A stretch of 64,000 bases of DNA, taken from Micromonospora ferruginea. Its GTDB lineage: Bacteria; Actinomycetota; Actinomycetes; Mycobacteriales; Micromonosporaceae. A model generated the notes under the pieces. The model did no database searches. It had not been told where the DNA came from and worked only from the letters and a program-made list of their open reading frames with translations. Made by a program: the position numbers and the translations under genes. The stretch is from the NCBI RefSeq assembly GCF_013694245.2, contig NZ_CP059322.2, positions 4,161,001-4,225,000 of the forward strand. Reading direction: 5' to 3'. Numbering within the stretch: the first letter of the stretch is position 1; every line of letters begins with the position of its first letter. Below, piece by piece: positions 16,217-27,645 of the stretch.

Positions 16217-19200
16217 ATGGGGGTCTCAACGGGGTTGACGGCAGCGCTCAAGAAGGTGGTCCTCGATCTGGAGGACGACCTTCGCGACCGTGTCGCCTCG
16301 CAGCCCGACGTCCTGGCAACGTGGAAGCAGGAGCACGAGGCCGCGAAAAGCCGCGAGCGGACGGCCATGTCGTGGCAGGAATGGCGCGACGACCGGGTAA
16401 CACAGGCCGCGGTCGCGTGGGTGCTAACCACGGTCTTCGTACGATTCTGCGAGGACAACCGCCTACTCAAGCCGGTCTGGATCGCCGGCCCCGCCGACCG
16501 CCGGCAGGAGGCGCTGGACGCGGAACTCGCCTACTTCCGCGCCCACCCCGAAGACACCGACCGCGAGTGGGTGCTCCAATCCGTCGAACACCTGCGAATC
16601 ACGAAGGCCACCCAGGACCTGGTCGAGTCACACTCGCCGTTGTGGACAGTCTCCCCCTCCGGCCAGGCCGCCAAGCGGCTCATCGCCTTCTGGCGCGAAC
16701 GCACCGCCGATGGCAACCTTGTATGGGATTTCGCCGACACCGGCCTGTCGACCCGCTTTCTTGGCGACCTCTATCAGGACCTCTCCGACTACGCCAAGAA
16801 GACCTTTGCGCTGCTGCAGACCCCGGAGTTCGTTGAGGAGTTCATACTCGATCAGACGATGGAGCCTGCGCTCGCCGAGCGACCGCTCGAAGGCTTCAGG
16901 CTCATCGACCCAACCTGCGGCTCTGGTCACTTTCTGCTGGGCGCCTTCGCCCGGCTGAACGACCGATGGGCTACTCACGCCCCAGGCCTGGAGGTGCAGA
17001 CACGTGTACAAAACGCGCTCGATGCAATTCATGGCGTTGACCTGAACCCGTTTGCCGTCGCTGTAGCGCGATTTCGACTCGTGGTCGCATCATTGCGGGC
17101 GAGCGGGCTCACGTCGTTGGAATCCGCCCCAGCATTCCGGTTTCACCTCGCGTCCGGCGACTCCTTGTTGCACGGCCGGAGTCAGATGGAATTCGAAGCA
17201 CCCGACATGATCGATACCGATTCATCGCTAAGTGGCTTCACCTACAAGACCGAAGATCTCGCGATCCTTCGTTCAATTCTTGAGCCACGTCAGTATGATG
17301 TGGTCGTCGGCAATCCGCCTTACATCACGGTCCGCGACCCCAGGCTAAAGGCCGCCATCAAAGGCCGCTACCCGACATGCACCGGATTGTGGGTGTTGTC
17401 GATACCTTTCATGGAGAGGTTCTTTCAGCTTGCTCGGCTGAATCGTAATGGACACCCCGCTGGCTGGGTAGGACAGATCACATCCAATTCCTTTATGCAG
17501 CGCGGCTTCGGCCGTTACTTGGTAGAAAATTTCCTCCCAACGCAGGACCTGAAGATGGTCTTGAATAGTGAAGGCGCATGGATTCCTGGCCACAACTCGG
17601 ACGGTACGCCGACGGTGATTATGATCGGCAAGCCTGGGCCTCCCTCTTCGAGCACGGTACGCCTCGTGCTCAGTAAAGGAAGGCGGGAGTCGCGTTCAGT
17701 TGGAGATGATGGCGAAGGACCCTACTGGACTGCTCTATCTAGATACTGTGGAGACGTGGGTTACGAGGACCCGTTCATCAAGGTGATTGACATCCCTAGG
17801 TCATCACTAACGCGGCATCCGTGGGTGCTTGCCGGAGACGGATCCGAGGACTTGCTACGACTGATGGACAGGTTCCAGAATCTCAAGGAACTTACCTATC
17901 GAATCGGCTTCTACGGTGATTCCCATGCAGATGAAGCTTTTTTTCTCCCGAAGCACACCGCTGGCCGGTGGCGGGTACCCTCTGAGCTTATTGAGGACGC
18001 GGCCCGTGGAGATGGAGTACGCGACTGGAACGTTTCGTATCTAGAATCCGCGCTGCTGCCGAAGACTCTCCCTGGTCGGCCCAACATAGAGGCTGGCCTT
18101 GCCCAAGCTTCCCGCCACTATTGGCCATTGCGCACGGAGTTGTGGGCGCGTGCGTTCGGGTCCGGAGACTATCGCTCGGAGGGTCGAGACTGGCTCGCAT
18201 GGCACCAACTCCCGCTGGATCGCAATGCACATCCGTGGAAAATCGCCTTTGCTGAAGTCGCAGCTCAGAATAACTTCTGCCTCGACAGACTAGAGAGGGT
18301 ATTTAACAGAACGGCGCCAATAGTTAAGCTCGCGGCCTCGGCAACGGAGGAAGACTTCGTGTCGCTGGTTGCATTACTCAACTCCTCCGCAGCTTCATTC
18401 TGGCTCAAGCGTAAATGTAAACCGAAGGGGGGTGCTGCCGATATTACGTGGCTTCGCACGTATCAGATGACCTCCACCATGCTCGCACAGTTCCCGGTTC
18501 CCAAAATTCTACCGACAGCTCGAGCACAGAAATTGGACGCCTTGGCCACGCGTTTGAACGAGGTCACCCCCGAGGTCGCTTTCCTTTCGCGCGGCGAGAC
18601 TCCCACACAGGAGCGCATAAATGAATTGCGCGAGGCGTATGTCCGAACTCTTGGAGAGCTCATCAGCAATCAGGAGGAGTTGGACTGGGACGTCTACAGA
18701 TCCTTCGGACTGACGACTGGTGCTGCCCTAAGCTGCCATGGTGAGCCGCCGGCGATTAACCTGGGAGATCGCGCATTTGAGGTGGCGCTGGCTCGACAGG
18801 GTGACAACCTCTCAGGTCCGGACAAGGCATGGTTCACGCGCCAGGGCATTCCTGCCCAGCGGGATGTTCCGGCACGGCTGCCCGTTCATTATCAAGAGCT
18901 TGTGAATGATCGTTTATCCGAGATCGACCGCAATCCTTTAGTTCGGCTTTTAGAGCGACCGGAGTTTAAGAGGCAATGGGCAATTCCCTCCTGGGATGAG
19001 CGAGTCGCTTCGGCGCTTCACGCATGGCTCCTCGGCAAGCTGGAGGGAAGAGAATACTGGTTTGATGCAGCCGGTCGGCCAGTGGCCAGATCCGTCACCC
19101 AGATCGCCGATCTGGTCAGTCGAGACGGGAACGCAGTCTCGGTGATCGACCTGTGGTCAAGACGAAGGGGTGGCTCACTTATCCGACAGCTGGAAGAACT

Positions 19201-19768
19201 GCTTATGGGCGAGAGTGCGCCCTTCCTGGCCGCGTACCGGCTCAAGGATTCTGGGCTGCGCAAGCGTGAAGCCTGGGAGCACACCTGGGAGCTGCAGCGC
19301 CGCGAGGACAAGGGCGAGAAGGTCGGTGAGATTCCGGTACCGCCAAAGTACGCAACCGCAGACTTCCGGAAGCAGTCGTGGTGGCAGCACCGGGGCAAGC
19401 TCGACGTGCCCAAGGAGCGGTTCATCCTCTACCCGGACGCCGGCCGCGAAACCGACCCCACCCAGTTGCTCGGCTGGGCCGGCTGGGACCACGCTCAGCA
19501 GGCCCTGGCCCTGAACGCGGTTATCGCCGAGCGGGAGGCCGAAGGCTGGTCTGACGATAGGCTTGTCCCCTTGGTCGCCGGCCTCGCGGAGCTCCAACCC
19601 TGGGTGCGGCAGTGGCACGACAAGACCGACCCCACCTACCAGCTCAACCTGGCGGACTACCTCGAAGAGCAGCTGCGCGGTCGCGCTCACCAGGTGGGCA
19701 TGACGGTCGAGCAGCTCGGTGCCTGGAGGCCGCCGGCCGCCAGCCGAGGACGCCGACCGAGGTCGTGA
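16217..19768 (+). CDS. pglX: BREX type 2 adenine-specific DNA methyltransferase PglX
   Basis: The start is ATG 16217, directly after GAAGGAG and the pglW stop, giving 1183 residues. Methyltransferase motifs are clear: DPTCGSGHFLLGAF (motif I, SAM binding, about 231) and NPPYI (motif IV, catalytic, about 366). The length and C-terminal region fit the PglX family. BREX methyltransferases add N6-methyladenine to host DNA as the self mark and are required for defence. Codons between about 17.0 and 19.0 kb, covering the target-recognition part, use far more A/T at third positions than the ends of the gene. That suggests replacement of the specificity module. A T7 tract (17938-17944) and a G6 tract (18427-18432) lie in frame. 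Confidence 0.93.
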   Translation: MGVSTGLTAALKKVVLDLEDDLRDRVASQPDVLATWKQEHEAAKSRERTAMSWQEWRDDRVTQAAVAWVLTTVFVRFCEDNRLLKPVWIAGPADRRQEALDAELAYFRAHPEDTDREWVLQSVEHLRITKATQDLVESHSPLWTVSPSGQAAKRLIAFWRERTADGNLVWDFADTGLSTRFLGDLYQDLSDYAKKTFALLQTPEFVEEFILDQTMEPALAERPLEGFRLIDPTCGSGHFLLGAFARLNDRWATHAPGLEVQTRVQNALDAIHGVDLNPFAVAVARFRLVVASLRASGLTSLESAPAFRFHLASGDSLLHGRSQMEFEAPDMIDTDSSLSGFTYKTEDLAILRSILEPRQYDVVVGNPPYITVRDPRLKAAIKGRYPTCTGLWVLSIPFMERFFQLARLNRNGHPAGWVGQITSNSFMQRGFGRYLVENFLPTQDLKMVLNSEGAWIPGHNSDGTPTVIMIGKPGPPSSSTVRLVLSKGRRESRSVGDDGEGPYWTALSRYCGDVGYEDPFIKVIDIPRSSLTRHPWVLAGDGSEDLLRLMDRFQNLKELTYRIGFYGDSHADEAFFLPKHTAGRWRVPSELIEDAARGDGVRDWNVSYLESALLPKTLPGRPNIEAGLAQASRHYWPLRTELWARAFGSGDYRSEGRDWLAWHQLPLDRNAHPWKIAFAEVAAQNNFCLDRLERVFNRTAPIVKLAASATEEDFVSLVALLNSSAASFWLKRKCKPKGGAADITWLRTYQMTSTMLAQFPVPKILPTARAQKLDALATRLNEVTPEVAFLSRGETPTQERINELREAYVRTLGELISNQEELDWDVYRSFGLTTGAALSCHGEPPAINLGDRAFEVALARQGDNLSGPDKAWFTRQGIPAQRDVPARLPVHYQELVNDRLSEIDRNPLVRLLERPEFKRQWAIPSWDERVASALHAWLLGKLEGREYWFDAAGRPVARSVTQIADLVSRDGNAVSVIDLWSRRRGGSLIRQLEELLMGESAPFLAAYRLKDSGLRKREAWEHTWELQRREDKGEKVGEIPVPPKYATADFRKQSWWQHRGKLDVPKERFILYPDAGRETDPTQLLGWAGWDHAQQALALNAVIAEREAEGWSDDRLVPLVAGLAELQPWVRQWHDKTDPTYQLNLADYLEEQLRGRAHQVGMTVEQLGAWRPPAASRGRRPRS

Positions 19769-19799
19769 CAGCCATGACGATGCAGCTTGAGGAGAAGGC

Positions 19800-22700
19800 G
19801 TGAGTACCCCGCTCCGCGACGTCATCACCATTCCCGAGCGTGCCGGCGCGGAGGACTACGTCCTGCGTCTGACCGACTCGGTCGGGCACAACGCGGTCCA
19901 ACGCACGGTTGACGAGTATGTCGTCACCGATGCACTTGTCGAGGCGTTCGACGCGGCTATGGGCCTGGTGGCCGAGGGAATTACCTCCGGCACAAGCCGC
20001 GGCTCGTTCCTCACCGGCTCGTTCGGTTCGGGTAAGTCGCACTTCATGGCCGTGCTGCATGCCCTCCTCGAACACGAGCCGGCCGCCCGCTCCAAGGCTG
20101 AGCTTCAGCCCGTGGTGGCGCGCCACGATCCCGTCCTGGCCGACCGGAAGATCCTGCCGCTCGCCTTCCACATGCTCGGGGCGCGGACGATGGAGGAGGC
20201 CCTGTTCCAGGGCTACATCCGCCAGATCGGCGAGCGCCACCCGGGGGCGCCGCTGCCCGCCGTACACAAGTCTGACGCTCTTCTCGAAGACGCTGAGCGT
20301 TACCGGGCCCAGCTCGGCGACCAGCAGTTCTTCGCCGGCCTCAACGGCGACGTAGGCGGCGAGGGCGGCGGCGCGGCCGATCCCTGGGCCGCTGTGCTGG
20401 GTGCGGGGGAGTGGGATGCGGTCCGCTACGCCGAGGCGCGTGCCGCCTCGGCGGCGAGCCCTAGCCGGCAGAAGCTGGTGTCGGCCCTGGTCGACACGTA
20501 CTTCCGCTCATATACGCAGCAGGCGGAGTACGTCGACCTGGACACCGGGCTGGCAGCGATCTCGGTGCACGCCAAGGGCCTTAACTACGACGCCGTGGTC
20601 CTGTTCCTGGACGAGCTGGTCCTGTGGCTGGCGTTCTCAGTGCAGGACCGGGAGTTCTTCCGCCGCGAATCGCAGAAGCTCACCAAGCTGGTCGAGTCGT
20701 CCATCGGTGGTCGTCCTATCCCGCTCATCTCCTTTGTGGCCCGGCAGATGGACCTGCGGCGCTGGTTCGCCGACTCGGGCGCCAGCGGCGCGGAGCAGGA
20801 CGCGCTGGACCGCGCGTTCCGCCACCAGGAAGGCCGCTTCGGTGTCATCCCGCTCGGTGACGACAACCTGCCGTACGTGGCCAATCGCCGACTCCTGCGG
20901 CCCAAGGACGCCGAGGCTGCTGCCGTGCTCGAGGGCGCGTTCGGTGCAATCGACCGCCGGCCAGCGGTGTGGGACGTGCTGCTCGACGGCGTGAACACTG
21001 ATGAACGGCATCGAGGCTCCGATGAGAAGGCGTTTCGCCTCACCTACCCGTTCTCTCCGGCCCTGGTGTCGACCTTGCGCAGCCTGGCCAGTGTCATGCA
21101 GCGCGAGCGGACCGCGCTCAAGGTCATGCAGCAGATGCTCGTCGACCGGCGCGAAACGCTGACCATCGATCAGATCATCCCGGTCGGCGACTCCTTCGAC
21201 CTCGTGGTCCAGGGGCAGACCGGACAGGCGCTGGACGTCGAGGCGGCCGCGCTCTTCCGATCGGCCAACAAGCTCTACGCGGACAAGCTGCGGCCCTTGC
21301 TGCTCGGCATCCACGGCATCGACGAGCGGACCCTGCGCGAGGAGCCCGAGAAGGTCCGGCCGGGTTTCCGCACCGACGATCGGCTGGCCAAGACCCTCCT
21401 GTTGTCGGCCGTCGCCCCGAAGGTTCCGGCCCTGATGGCGCTGACCGCGGCCCGGCTCGCGTCGCTCAACCACGGTTCCATCGTGTCGCCGCTGCCAGGC
21501 GGTGAGGCTGCTGTCGTGCTGTCCAAGGTGCGCACCTGGGCCCGGGACATTCCCGAGATCCATCTCGACGGCGACGACCGCAACCCGACGATCAGGGTGC
21601 AGTTGTCCGACGTCGACTACGAGTCGATTGTGGAGCGGGCTAAGGCCGAGGACAACGAGGGCCGGCGCCGTGAACTGTTGAAGGACCTCGTCAGCGAAAG
21701 CCTGGGCATTACGCTGGCGTCCCAGGACCTGCAAGGCGCCTACCCGTACGACTTCATCTGGCGTGGCTCGAAGCGCAAGGTCGATGTGCTCTTCGGCAAC
21801 GTCCGCGACCGCAGCTGGCTGTCCGACGACCACTTCCGCGCCGCGCCAGACACCTGGCGCATCGTCATCGACCACCCGTTCGACGACCCGGGCCACTCCA
21901 CAGTCGAGGACCTTCAGCGACTGGACGAGATGGTGGCGCGGGGCGTGCAAGAGCGAACCGTGGTGTGGCTGCCCCGGTTCCTGTCTGATGACAAAATCCG
22001 CGAGCTGCGGCGCCTGGTCATCCTCAACTGGCTGCTCGACGGCAGCACCGAGCGCTGGCAGGGGCACGCCGACCACCTCAACGAGGCTGACCGTGCTCTG
22101 GCCCGGTCGATCCTGGAGTCCCAACGCAACACGCTGCGGCGCAGCCTTGAGGACGCAGTGCAGCAGGCGTACGGCGCCGCGTCCCCGCGCCCGGGCGTCC
22201 TCATGGAGGACGCGTCACACGAGCGGACGCTATTCTCCTTCGAGCGTCGTTTCGCCCCTGTCAATCCGGTCGGCGCCACGCTGGGTCAGGCCTTCAACAA
22301 CCTGCTTGATCAGGCGTTCAAGGCTCTCTACCCCGCGCATCCGCTGTTCGAGCCAGGCGACGTCGAGGTCAAAGTCCGCGACCTCAAAGCCGTTGCTCGG
22401 TACGTCGCACAGACCGCGGCGGACAGCGAGAAACGCGTCGAGCTTCAGGCCGACGCCGCCGTGGTACGACGGATCGCGGAGCCGCTCGGCGTCGGCAAGG
22501 CCACGGAGATGCACTACCTCTTCGGCGACGATCGGTTCACCCCATGGGGGCAGGAGATCGAGCGAGCACTCGGCCGGCGGGGGCAGGAACAGGGTAAGCC
22601 GGCCGACGGGCCGGTGACCGTCGCGGAGCTGCGGCGCTGGATCCGGGACGTCTCGCCCGCCCACGGGCTTAGGGACGAGGTCGCCGACCTGGTCATCATC

Positions 22701-23549
22701 GCGTGGGCGGCGCTGCGGCAGCGTGCCTGGTTCCAGCAGGAGACGGCTCTGCCGGTCGTACCGGAGCCGGGCTCGCTCACCCCGGTGATGGAGCTGCGCA
22801 CTCAGGAGCTGCCGTCGGCCGGCGATTGGGAGTCGGCGCGAACCGTGGCCGGCGCGATGCTGGGCGTTGTGGCCGGGGCGTATCTCACCGCGCCGGCTGT
22901 GGCCGATTTCGTCGGGCAGGTCGCCGTCAAGGCGGCGGAACTGTCGGAGACGGCGCCCGGGTTGGTGGGAGCGATTGAGGCGGCGTACCGGCGCCTGGAG
23001 ATTGCGGACGGTAACCGACTGAGGACCGCTCGAGCTGGGTCTGCGCTGGTGCAGCAATTGCGTCACCTCGACGGCGTCAAGCTCGTTCAGGTGCTGGCGA
23101 AGGCGAACCTCGGCGATGCCACACCGGTCGCGGCAGGCAAGTCGCTGGCGTCGGCGGAGACGGTCGGAAAGGCACTCACGGGATTTCCCTGGCACCGGCT
23201 GGACCCGCTGCATGAGGCGATGAAGGGCGAGGACAGCCGCGCTGCGCAGGCCGCCGCTGTCGTCAACGGCCTTCGGTCAGCGCTGGAGCAGGACGAGCTG
23301 CCGGTGCCGATCGGACGTGCGCTCGCAGTTTGCGAGGACGGGATCTTCAGCTGGCTGGCGAAAGCTGCGCCCTCGGCGGATCCTGAGCCGAAGCCCAAGC
23401 CCAAGCCATCCGATGTGTCGGGTCCCCCGGCCGGGAGTTCCAGTCGTGCGGGCGGAGCAGGCAACAGCGAGATCATGAACCAGGTGCGGAAGTTTCTGGA
23501 CGCCAACCCCGACGTCACTGTCGAGGTGACGTGGCGAGTGCTGCCGTGA
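19800..23549 (+). CDS. pglY: BREX type 2 P-loop ATPase PglY
   Basis: The 1249-residue protein starts at GTG 19800, with GGAGAAGG upstream and 31 bp after pglX. Walker A is SFGSGKSHF (about 75-82) and Walker [10 protein letters not shown] (about 266). The remainder is long, mostly helical and lacks other named domains. It ends in a Lys-Pro repeat linker (KPKPKP) and a short tail ([13 protein letters not shown]). This is the size and layout of PglY, the large ATPase equivalent to BrxC in other BREX types, needed for phage exclusion. Its last 19 bp overlap the pglZ start. Confidence 0.92.
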   Translation: MSTPLRDVITIPERAGAEDYVLRLTDSVGHNAVQRTVDEYVVTDALVEAFDAAMGLVAEGITSGTSRGSFLTGSFGSGKSHFMAVLHALLEHEPAARSKAELQPVVARHDPVLADRKILPLAFHMLGARTMEEALFQGYIRQIGERHPGAPLPAVHKSDALLEDAERYRAQLGDQQFFAGLNGDVGGEGGGAADPWAAVLGAGEWDAVRYAEARAASAASPSRQKLVSALVDTYFRSYTQQAEYVDLDTGLAAISVHAKGLNYDAVVLFLDELVLWLAFSVQDREFFRRESQKLTKLVESSIGGRPIPLISFVARQMDLRRWFADSGASGAEQDALDRAFRHQEGRFGVIPLGDDNLPYVANRRLLRPKDAEAAAVLEGAFGAIDRRPAVWDVLLDGVNTDERHRGSDEKAFRLTYPFSPALVSTLRSLASVMQRERTALKVMQQMLVDRRETLTIDQIIPVGDSFDLVVQGQTGQALDVEAAALFRSANKLYADKLRPLLLGIHGIDERTLREEPEKVRPGFRTDDRLAKTLLLSAVAPKVPALMALTAARLASLNHGSIVSPLPGGEAAVVLSKVRTWARDIPEIHLDGDDRNPTIRVQLSDVDYESIVERAKAEDNEGRRRELLKDLVSESLGITLASQDLQGAYPYDFIWRGSKRKVDVLFGNVRDRSWLSDDHFRAAPDTWRIVIDHPFDDPGHSTVEDLQRLDEMVARGVQERTVVWLPRFLSDDKIRELRRLVILNWLLDGSTERWQGHADHLNEADRALARSILESQRNTLRRSLEDAVQQAYGAASPRPGVLMEDASHERTLFSFERRFAPVNPVGATLGQAFNNLLDQAFKALYPAHPLFEPGDVEVKVRDLKAVARYVAQTAADSEKRVELQADAAVVRRIAEPLGVGKATEMHYLFGDDRFTPWGQEIERALGRRGQEQGKPADGPVTVAELRRWIRDVSPAHGLRDEVADLVIIAWAALRQRAWFQQETALPVVPEPGSLTPVMELRTQELPSAGDWESARTVAGAMLGVVAGAYLTAPAVADFVGQVAVKAAELSETAPGLVGAIEAAYRRLEIADGNRLRTARAGSALVQQLRHLDGVKLVQVLAKANLGDATPVAAGKSLASAETVGKALTGFPWHRLDPLHEAMKGEDSRAAQAAAVVNGLRSALEQDELPVPIGRALAVCEDGIFSWLAKAAPSADPEPKPKPKPSDVSGPPAGSSSRAGGAGNSEIMNQVRKFLDANPDVTVEVTWRVLP

Positions 23550-26341
23550 CCGTCGCCGTGGCCACGACGCGGGTGAGCGCATCGATGGTGCTCGCGATCG
23601 TCGACGAAGCCCTGGCCAAGAACTACCGTAACGGCGTCATCGGCCTCCGCGGCGTCCCTGATCGGGCCACCTCCGTCGACCTGCAACACCAGGGCCAGAC
23701 CGTACGGGTCCGGGTGGCCGAGTCCGCACTGGCGGTACGAGAGATGCTCGGCGAGCACCGCGACGGCGACTGGCTGGTGATCGTTACCGACCGTGATGAC
23801 GACGATCTCGGTCCCGGTATCCTGGCTCATTTCGTCTGGCAGCGGCTGCGCAGACCGGATCCGTGGGAGGCCGTCCGGGCCCGGTTCGCGGCCACCGGGA
23901 TCGACCCCGCGTTGACCAGCCGCCCGGACAACCGGGACCTGGCCACGGCGTTGGTGGCCGCCACTCCGGCCGCGGGCTGGCCGGCCGCGCCGGCCGGCGT
24001 TCTCACCCGTACCCATGCGCTTGGTGCAGTTGCCGCCATCCACCTCGACTTCGACACGGATACCGCCGATGTCCTCGGCGTCCTCCGCTGGTCGATCGCC
24101 GCGCGGAGTGTCGCCTCCCTCGGCGCTCTGCGTCGTAGCGTCGGGGACCTACTAGCCGACACCACACTCGACTGGATCGCCCAGCGTGCGGGCTCGGCGG
24201 CAGGCCCGATACGGGCGCTGCTGTCCCGCGGTGAACTCGCCGACGTGGTACCGCTCGGCTTGGTTCTGCGGCTGCTGACCAACGACCGGTACGACCCTCC
24301 AACGATGCATCAGGCTCAACTGGCTCTGGTCCGGCTAGAACCGCGGTGGGGCGAATACAGCCCTGCGCCGGCCGCATTGGCCGCCCTCGGGCAAGCCGCG
24401 GACGCGCTGCTGTCCGACCTGATTCACGACCGGCGCGCCGACGACGACGTCGCTCGCTGCCTGGACCGGGCCGACGCGATCCTCACCCAGATCCAGGCCG
24501 AGCCGCTGGCCCGCCACTCTGAACTTCTCGCCGGCGGATTGCGGGCGCGCTTCGTCGCGCTTGCCGACGGCCTGCGCGGGGCTGTCACGGCGTTTGGCCA
24601 CGCCGGTGACCCGGACACCGTCGAGAAAGCCTGGGCAGCGGTGCGGGCCCACCGGCTCGCCGCGACCACGCCGTTCCGGGGACCCTTCGAGGCTGCGGTG
24701 CGGCTGGTCCGGTGGCTTACCGAGGTCGATTCCGCGCCCGGTACCCCCGCGGACACTCCCGAGCTTGGCCACCTCGCCCGCCGATATCTGGACAGCGCGG
24801 CATGGGCCGACGCGGCGATCAACGACGCGTTCGGCGGGGTGGACGATCCGAGCCTGTCCGGTGCGCTGCACGCCGTCGTCACGGCCGCGCAGCAGCGACG
24901 TCGCGCACAGGAACGCCACTTCGCCCGGGCGCTCGCCTCGGCGCCCACCCCTGCCGGCCGCGGTTTGCCAGCCGGCTCGGGAACCGTCTGGTACCTAGAA
25001 CAGTTGCTGCCGGGCTGCGTCATTCCGCTCGCCCGCAAGGCACCCGTACTACTGCTGGTCCTCGACGGCATGAGCGCGGCCGTCGCCACCGAGATCCTGT
25101 CCGACGCGACTGGGCGGCTCGGCTGGCTTGAGGCCGCCCTACCTGGTGCCGGTTCGCTGCGAAGGACGGCGGCGCTCGCGGTGTTGCCGTCGATAACCGA
25201 GGTGAGTCGCGCATCCCTGCTCTCCGGCCGCCTCACCCGCGGGCAGCAATCCGAAGAACAGCACGGCTACGCCGAGGTGACCTTCAAGGGCGGGAAGATC
25301 CTCGCGCGGCTCTTCCACAAAAAGGCGGTGGACACCACGGCAGCAGGCTGGTCGGTCAGCCCGGATGTGGGCGGCGCCATCGACGACATCGAGCTGCCGC
25401 TGGTGACCGTCGTCCTCAATACGATCGACGACGCGCTCGACCGCAGTGACCCCGCGGGCACGGTCTGGACCGCCGATGCCGTCAAACACCTCGAACCGCT
25501 GCTCGCTCGGGCGGCCGCCGCAGGGCGGACCGTCGTCGTGACCGCCGATCACGGTCACATCGTCGAACGCCGTCAAGGCACCCAGCGATCGCACCCCCAG
25601 ATTTCCAGTGCTCGTTCTCGCCCGGCCACCGCTCCCGTCCAGGAAGACGAGATCGAGGTCAGCGGCCCTCGCGTGCTGACAGACGGCCACCGAGCCGTCC
25701 TCGCCGTCGACGAGACACTCCGGTACGGACCGCTGAAGGCTGGCTACCACGGGGGAGCGAGCGCGGCAGAGATGGTCGTGCCGGTCGCCGTCCTCGTACC
25801 AGATGAATCCCGAAACAAGGCCGGTCTGGAGTTGCTTCCGCCGCAGGAGCCCACGTGGTGGCTCACCTCCCCGGCCGTTTCGCGGACACCCACCGTCTCA
25901 CCCGCGCCGAAGGCCGCGACCACCAAGAACCAAGGGTGGCGCCAGACCGGCCCGACCCTGTTCGATCAGGCGCCGTTTGAGCAGAACCTGTTCGGCCAGG
26001 CTCCGGAGGTCACCAAGCAACCTACGACGACGCTTGGCCGTGCCGTCGTGGCCAGCCCCGTCTACAGGGCACAGCGGAAGATCGCCGGCCGCCTCATTGT
26101 CACCGACGATCAGATCGCCGGAATCATCGACTCGCTGGCCGGCGCGACAGCCAACCGGCTGCCGCCCATCCCCGCCGCCCAAGCCCTCGGCGTTGCCCAG
26201 ACGCGGCTGCGGGGTGCGCTGACGCAGGTCCAGCAACTACTCAACGTCGAGGGGTACGCCGTCCTGGCCGCCGAACCGGCGACCGGCACAGTCATGCTCG
26301 ACGTTAAACTCCTGACCGAGCAGTTCGAGGTGCCCTCGTGA
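23531..26341 (+). CDS. pglZ: BREX type 2 alkaline-phosphatase-superfamily protein PglZ
   Basis: The 936-residue frame opens at GTG 23531, inside the end of pglY; GTG 23546 is an alternative. Residues about 500-760 hold the PglZ phosphatase-like core: [16 protein letters not shown] (metal-ligand Asp, about 508), [27 protein letters not shown] (Asp-His-Gly-His, about 672) and [14 protein letters not shown]. These are the two metal-site blocks of the alkaline phosphatase superfamily. The C-terminus (about 830-936) looks like a winged-helix region. PglZ is the marker protein of all BREX systems. The enzymatic substrate is not established. It overlaps brxD by 4 bp (GTGA). Confidence 0.94.
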   Translation: MASAAVTVAVATTRVSASMVLAIVDEALAKNYRNGVIGLRGVPDRATSVDLQHQGQTVRVRVAESALAVREMLGEHRDGDWLVIVTDRDDDDLGPGILAHFVWQRLRRPDPWEAVRARFAATGIDPALTSRPDNRDLATALVAATPAAGWPAAPAGVLTRTHALGAVAAIHLDFDTDTADVLGVLRWSIAARSVASLGALRRSVGDLLADTTLDWIAQRAGSAAGPIRALLSRGELADVVPLGLVLRLLTNDRYDPPTMHQAQLALVRLEPRWGEYSPAPAALAALGQAADALLSDLIHDRRADDDVARCLDRADAILTQIQAEPLARHSELLAGGLRARFVALADGLRGAVTAFGHAGDPDTVEKAWAAVRAHRLAATTPFRGPFEAAVRLVRWLTEVDSAPGTPADTPELGHLARRYLDSAAWADAAINDAFGGVDDPSLSGALHAVVTAAQQRRRAQERHFARALASAPTPAGRGLPAGSGTVWYLEQLLPGCVIPLARKAPVLLLVLDGMSAAVATEILSDATGRLGWLEAALPGAGSLRRTAALAVLPSITEVSRASLLSGRLTRGQQSEEQHGYAEVTFKGGKILARLFHKKAVDTTAAGWSVSPDVGGAIDDIELPLVTVVLNTIDDALDRSDPAGTVWTADAVKHLEPLLARAAAAGRTVVVTADHGHIVERRQGTQRSHPQISSARSRPATAPVQEDEIEVSGPRVLTDGHRAVLAVDETLRYGPLKAGYHGGASAAEMVVPVAVLVPDESRNKAGLELLPPQEPTWWLTSPAVSRTPTVSPAPKAATTKNQGWRQTGPTLFDQAPFEQNLFGQAPEVTKQPTTTLGRAVVASPVYRAQRKIAGRLIVTDDQIAGIIDSLAGATANRLPPIPAAQALGVAQTRLRGALTQVQQLLNVEGYAVLAAEPATGTVMLDVKLLTEQFEVPS

Positions 26342-27645
26342 CGCCGGACGTCTCCCAGCGACGCCGGCGCGAAGTGATCGACGCGCTTCGCCGTGGAACC
26401 GTCCCGGAGAGCGGTCTCGACCTGCTCGCGGTCGGTCTCGACCGATTTTCTGCCGCCCTCGACGGTGAGCTCGACACGGTCAGCTCCGGTGGCGCCGTGT
26501 TCAAGGCGGTACGGGGCGAGTACGGCGCCGGCAAGACCTTTTTCACACGACACCTGGCCGAGCGGGCTATTCGGCACGGCTTCGCCGCAGCCGAGGTGCA
26601 AATCTCCGAGACTCAGACGCCATTGCACCGGCTGGAGACCGTGTACCGGCGCATCACCGAGTCCATGCGGACGGCGTCAATATCACCTAGTGCGTTCCGC
26701 GCCGTTCTCGACTCGTGGCTGTTCACGCTGGAAGCCGATGCGCTCCAAGCTGATCCCGCCGCCGAGGCGGACGTGGGCGCGGCCGTGGATCGGCTCCTCG
26801 AACAGCGCCTCGCCCAGGTCAGCAAGCACTCCCCCCTCTTTGCACTGGCGTTACGCGGCTACCGGGCGGCGTTGAGCGCCGGCGACACCGTCATCGCCGA
26901 CGGGCTGGCCGCGTGGATGGCCGGACAACCGCAGGTCGCGGTGGCGGCGAAACGAGCCGCCGGTATTCGGGGCGAGCTCGACCATTTCGGCGCCATGGCC
27001 TTCCTCCAGGGGCTGCTCACTGTCCTACGGGACGCCGGCCATCCGGGACTGGTTCTCGTCCTCGACGAGGTCGAGACGCTGCAACGGGTCCGCGGCGATG
27101 TCCGGGACAAAGCACTCAACGCGCTGCGGCAACTGATCGACGAGGTGCACTCCGGCCGCTTCCCCGGGCTGTATCTCGTCATCACCGGCACGCCTGCCTT
27201 CTACGACGGGCAGCAGGGTGTGCAGCGCCTCGCCCCGCTGGCACAACGGCTCGCCGTCGACTTCGGCACGGATCCGAGATTCGACAACCCTAGAGCCGTG
27301 CAGATCCGCCTGCCCGGCTTCACCATCGAATCCCTGGTGGAGCTGGGCGGCCGCGTCCGGGACCTCTACTCCAACGGGTCATCCGCACCCGGCCGGATAC
27401 GGACCCTGGTCGACGACACGTACCTTGACCAACTGGCCCGCGCCGTTGCCGGTGGCTTGGGCGGAAAAGTCGGCATCGTGCCACGCCTGTACCTGAAGAA
27501 GCTGGTGGGCGATGTCCTCGACCGGGTCGACCAGTTCCCCGACTTCGATCCCAGGCGGCACTACGCGGCGACAATGTCGGCAGCGGAGATGACCGACGTG
27601 GAACGCAACGCCGCGAGCGCCGACGACATCGCACTGGACCTGTGA
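26338..27645 (+). CDS. brxD: BREX ATP-binding protein BrxD
   Basis: The 435-residue protein starts at GTG 26338, sharing GTGA with the pglZ stop. It begins RRREVIDALRRGTVPESGLDLLAVG, typical of the DUF2791/BrxD family. Walker A is GEYGAGKTFF (about 60-67) and Walker B LVLVLDEVETL (about 240). Later come DKALNALRQLIDEV and PGLYLVITGTPAF, a sensor-1-like strand. BrxD is found only in some BREX types, including type 2, together with the helicase BrxHI. The spacing suggests one translationally coupled unit. Confidence 0.92.
   Translation: MTPDVSQRRRREVIDALRRGTVPESGLDLLAVGLDRFSAALDGELDTVSSGGAVFKAVRGEYGAGKTFFTRHLAERAIRHGFAAAEVQISETQTPLHRLETVYRRITESMRTASISPSAFRAVLDSWLFTLEADALQADPAAEADVGAAVDRLLEQRLAQVSKHSPLFALALRGYRAALSAGDTVIADGLAAWMAGQPQVAVAAKRAAGIRGELDHFGAMAFLQGLLTVLRDAGHPGLVLVLDEVETLQRVRGDVRDKALNALRQLIDEVHSGRFPGLYLVITGTPAFYDGQQGVQRLAPLAQRLAVDFGTDPRFDNPRAVQIRLPGFTIESLVELGGRVRDLYSNGSSAPGRIRTLVDDTYLDQLARAVAGGLGGKVGIVPRLYLKKLVGDVLDRVDQFPDFDPRRHYAATMSAAEMTDVERNAASADDIALDL

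Noticed and set aside
20637..22124. 495-residue minus-strand ORF inside pglY
   Set aside because: Shadow of the high-GC pglY frame; no motif, and pglY carries Walker A and B.
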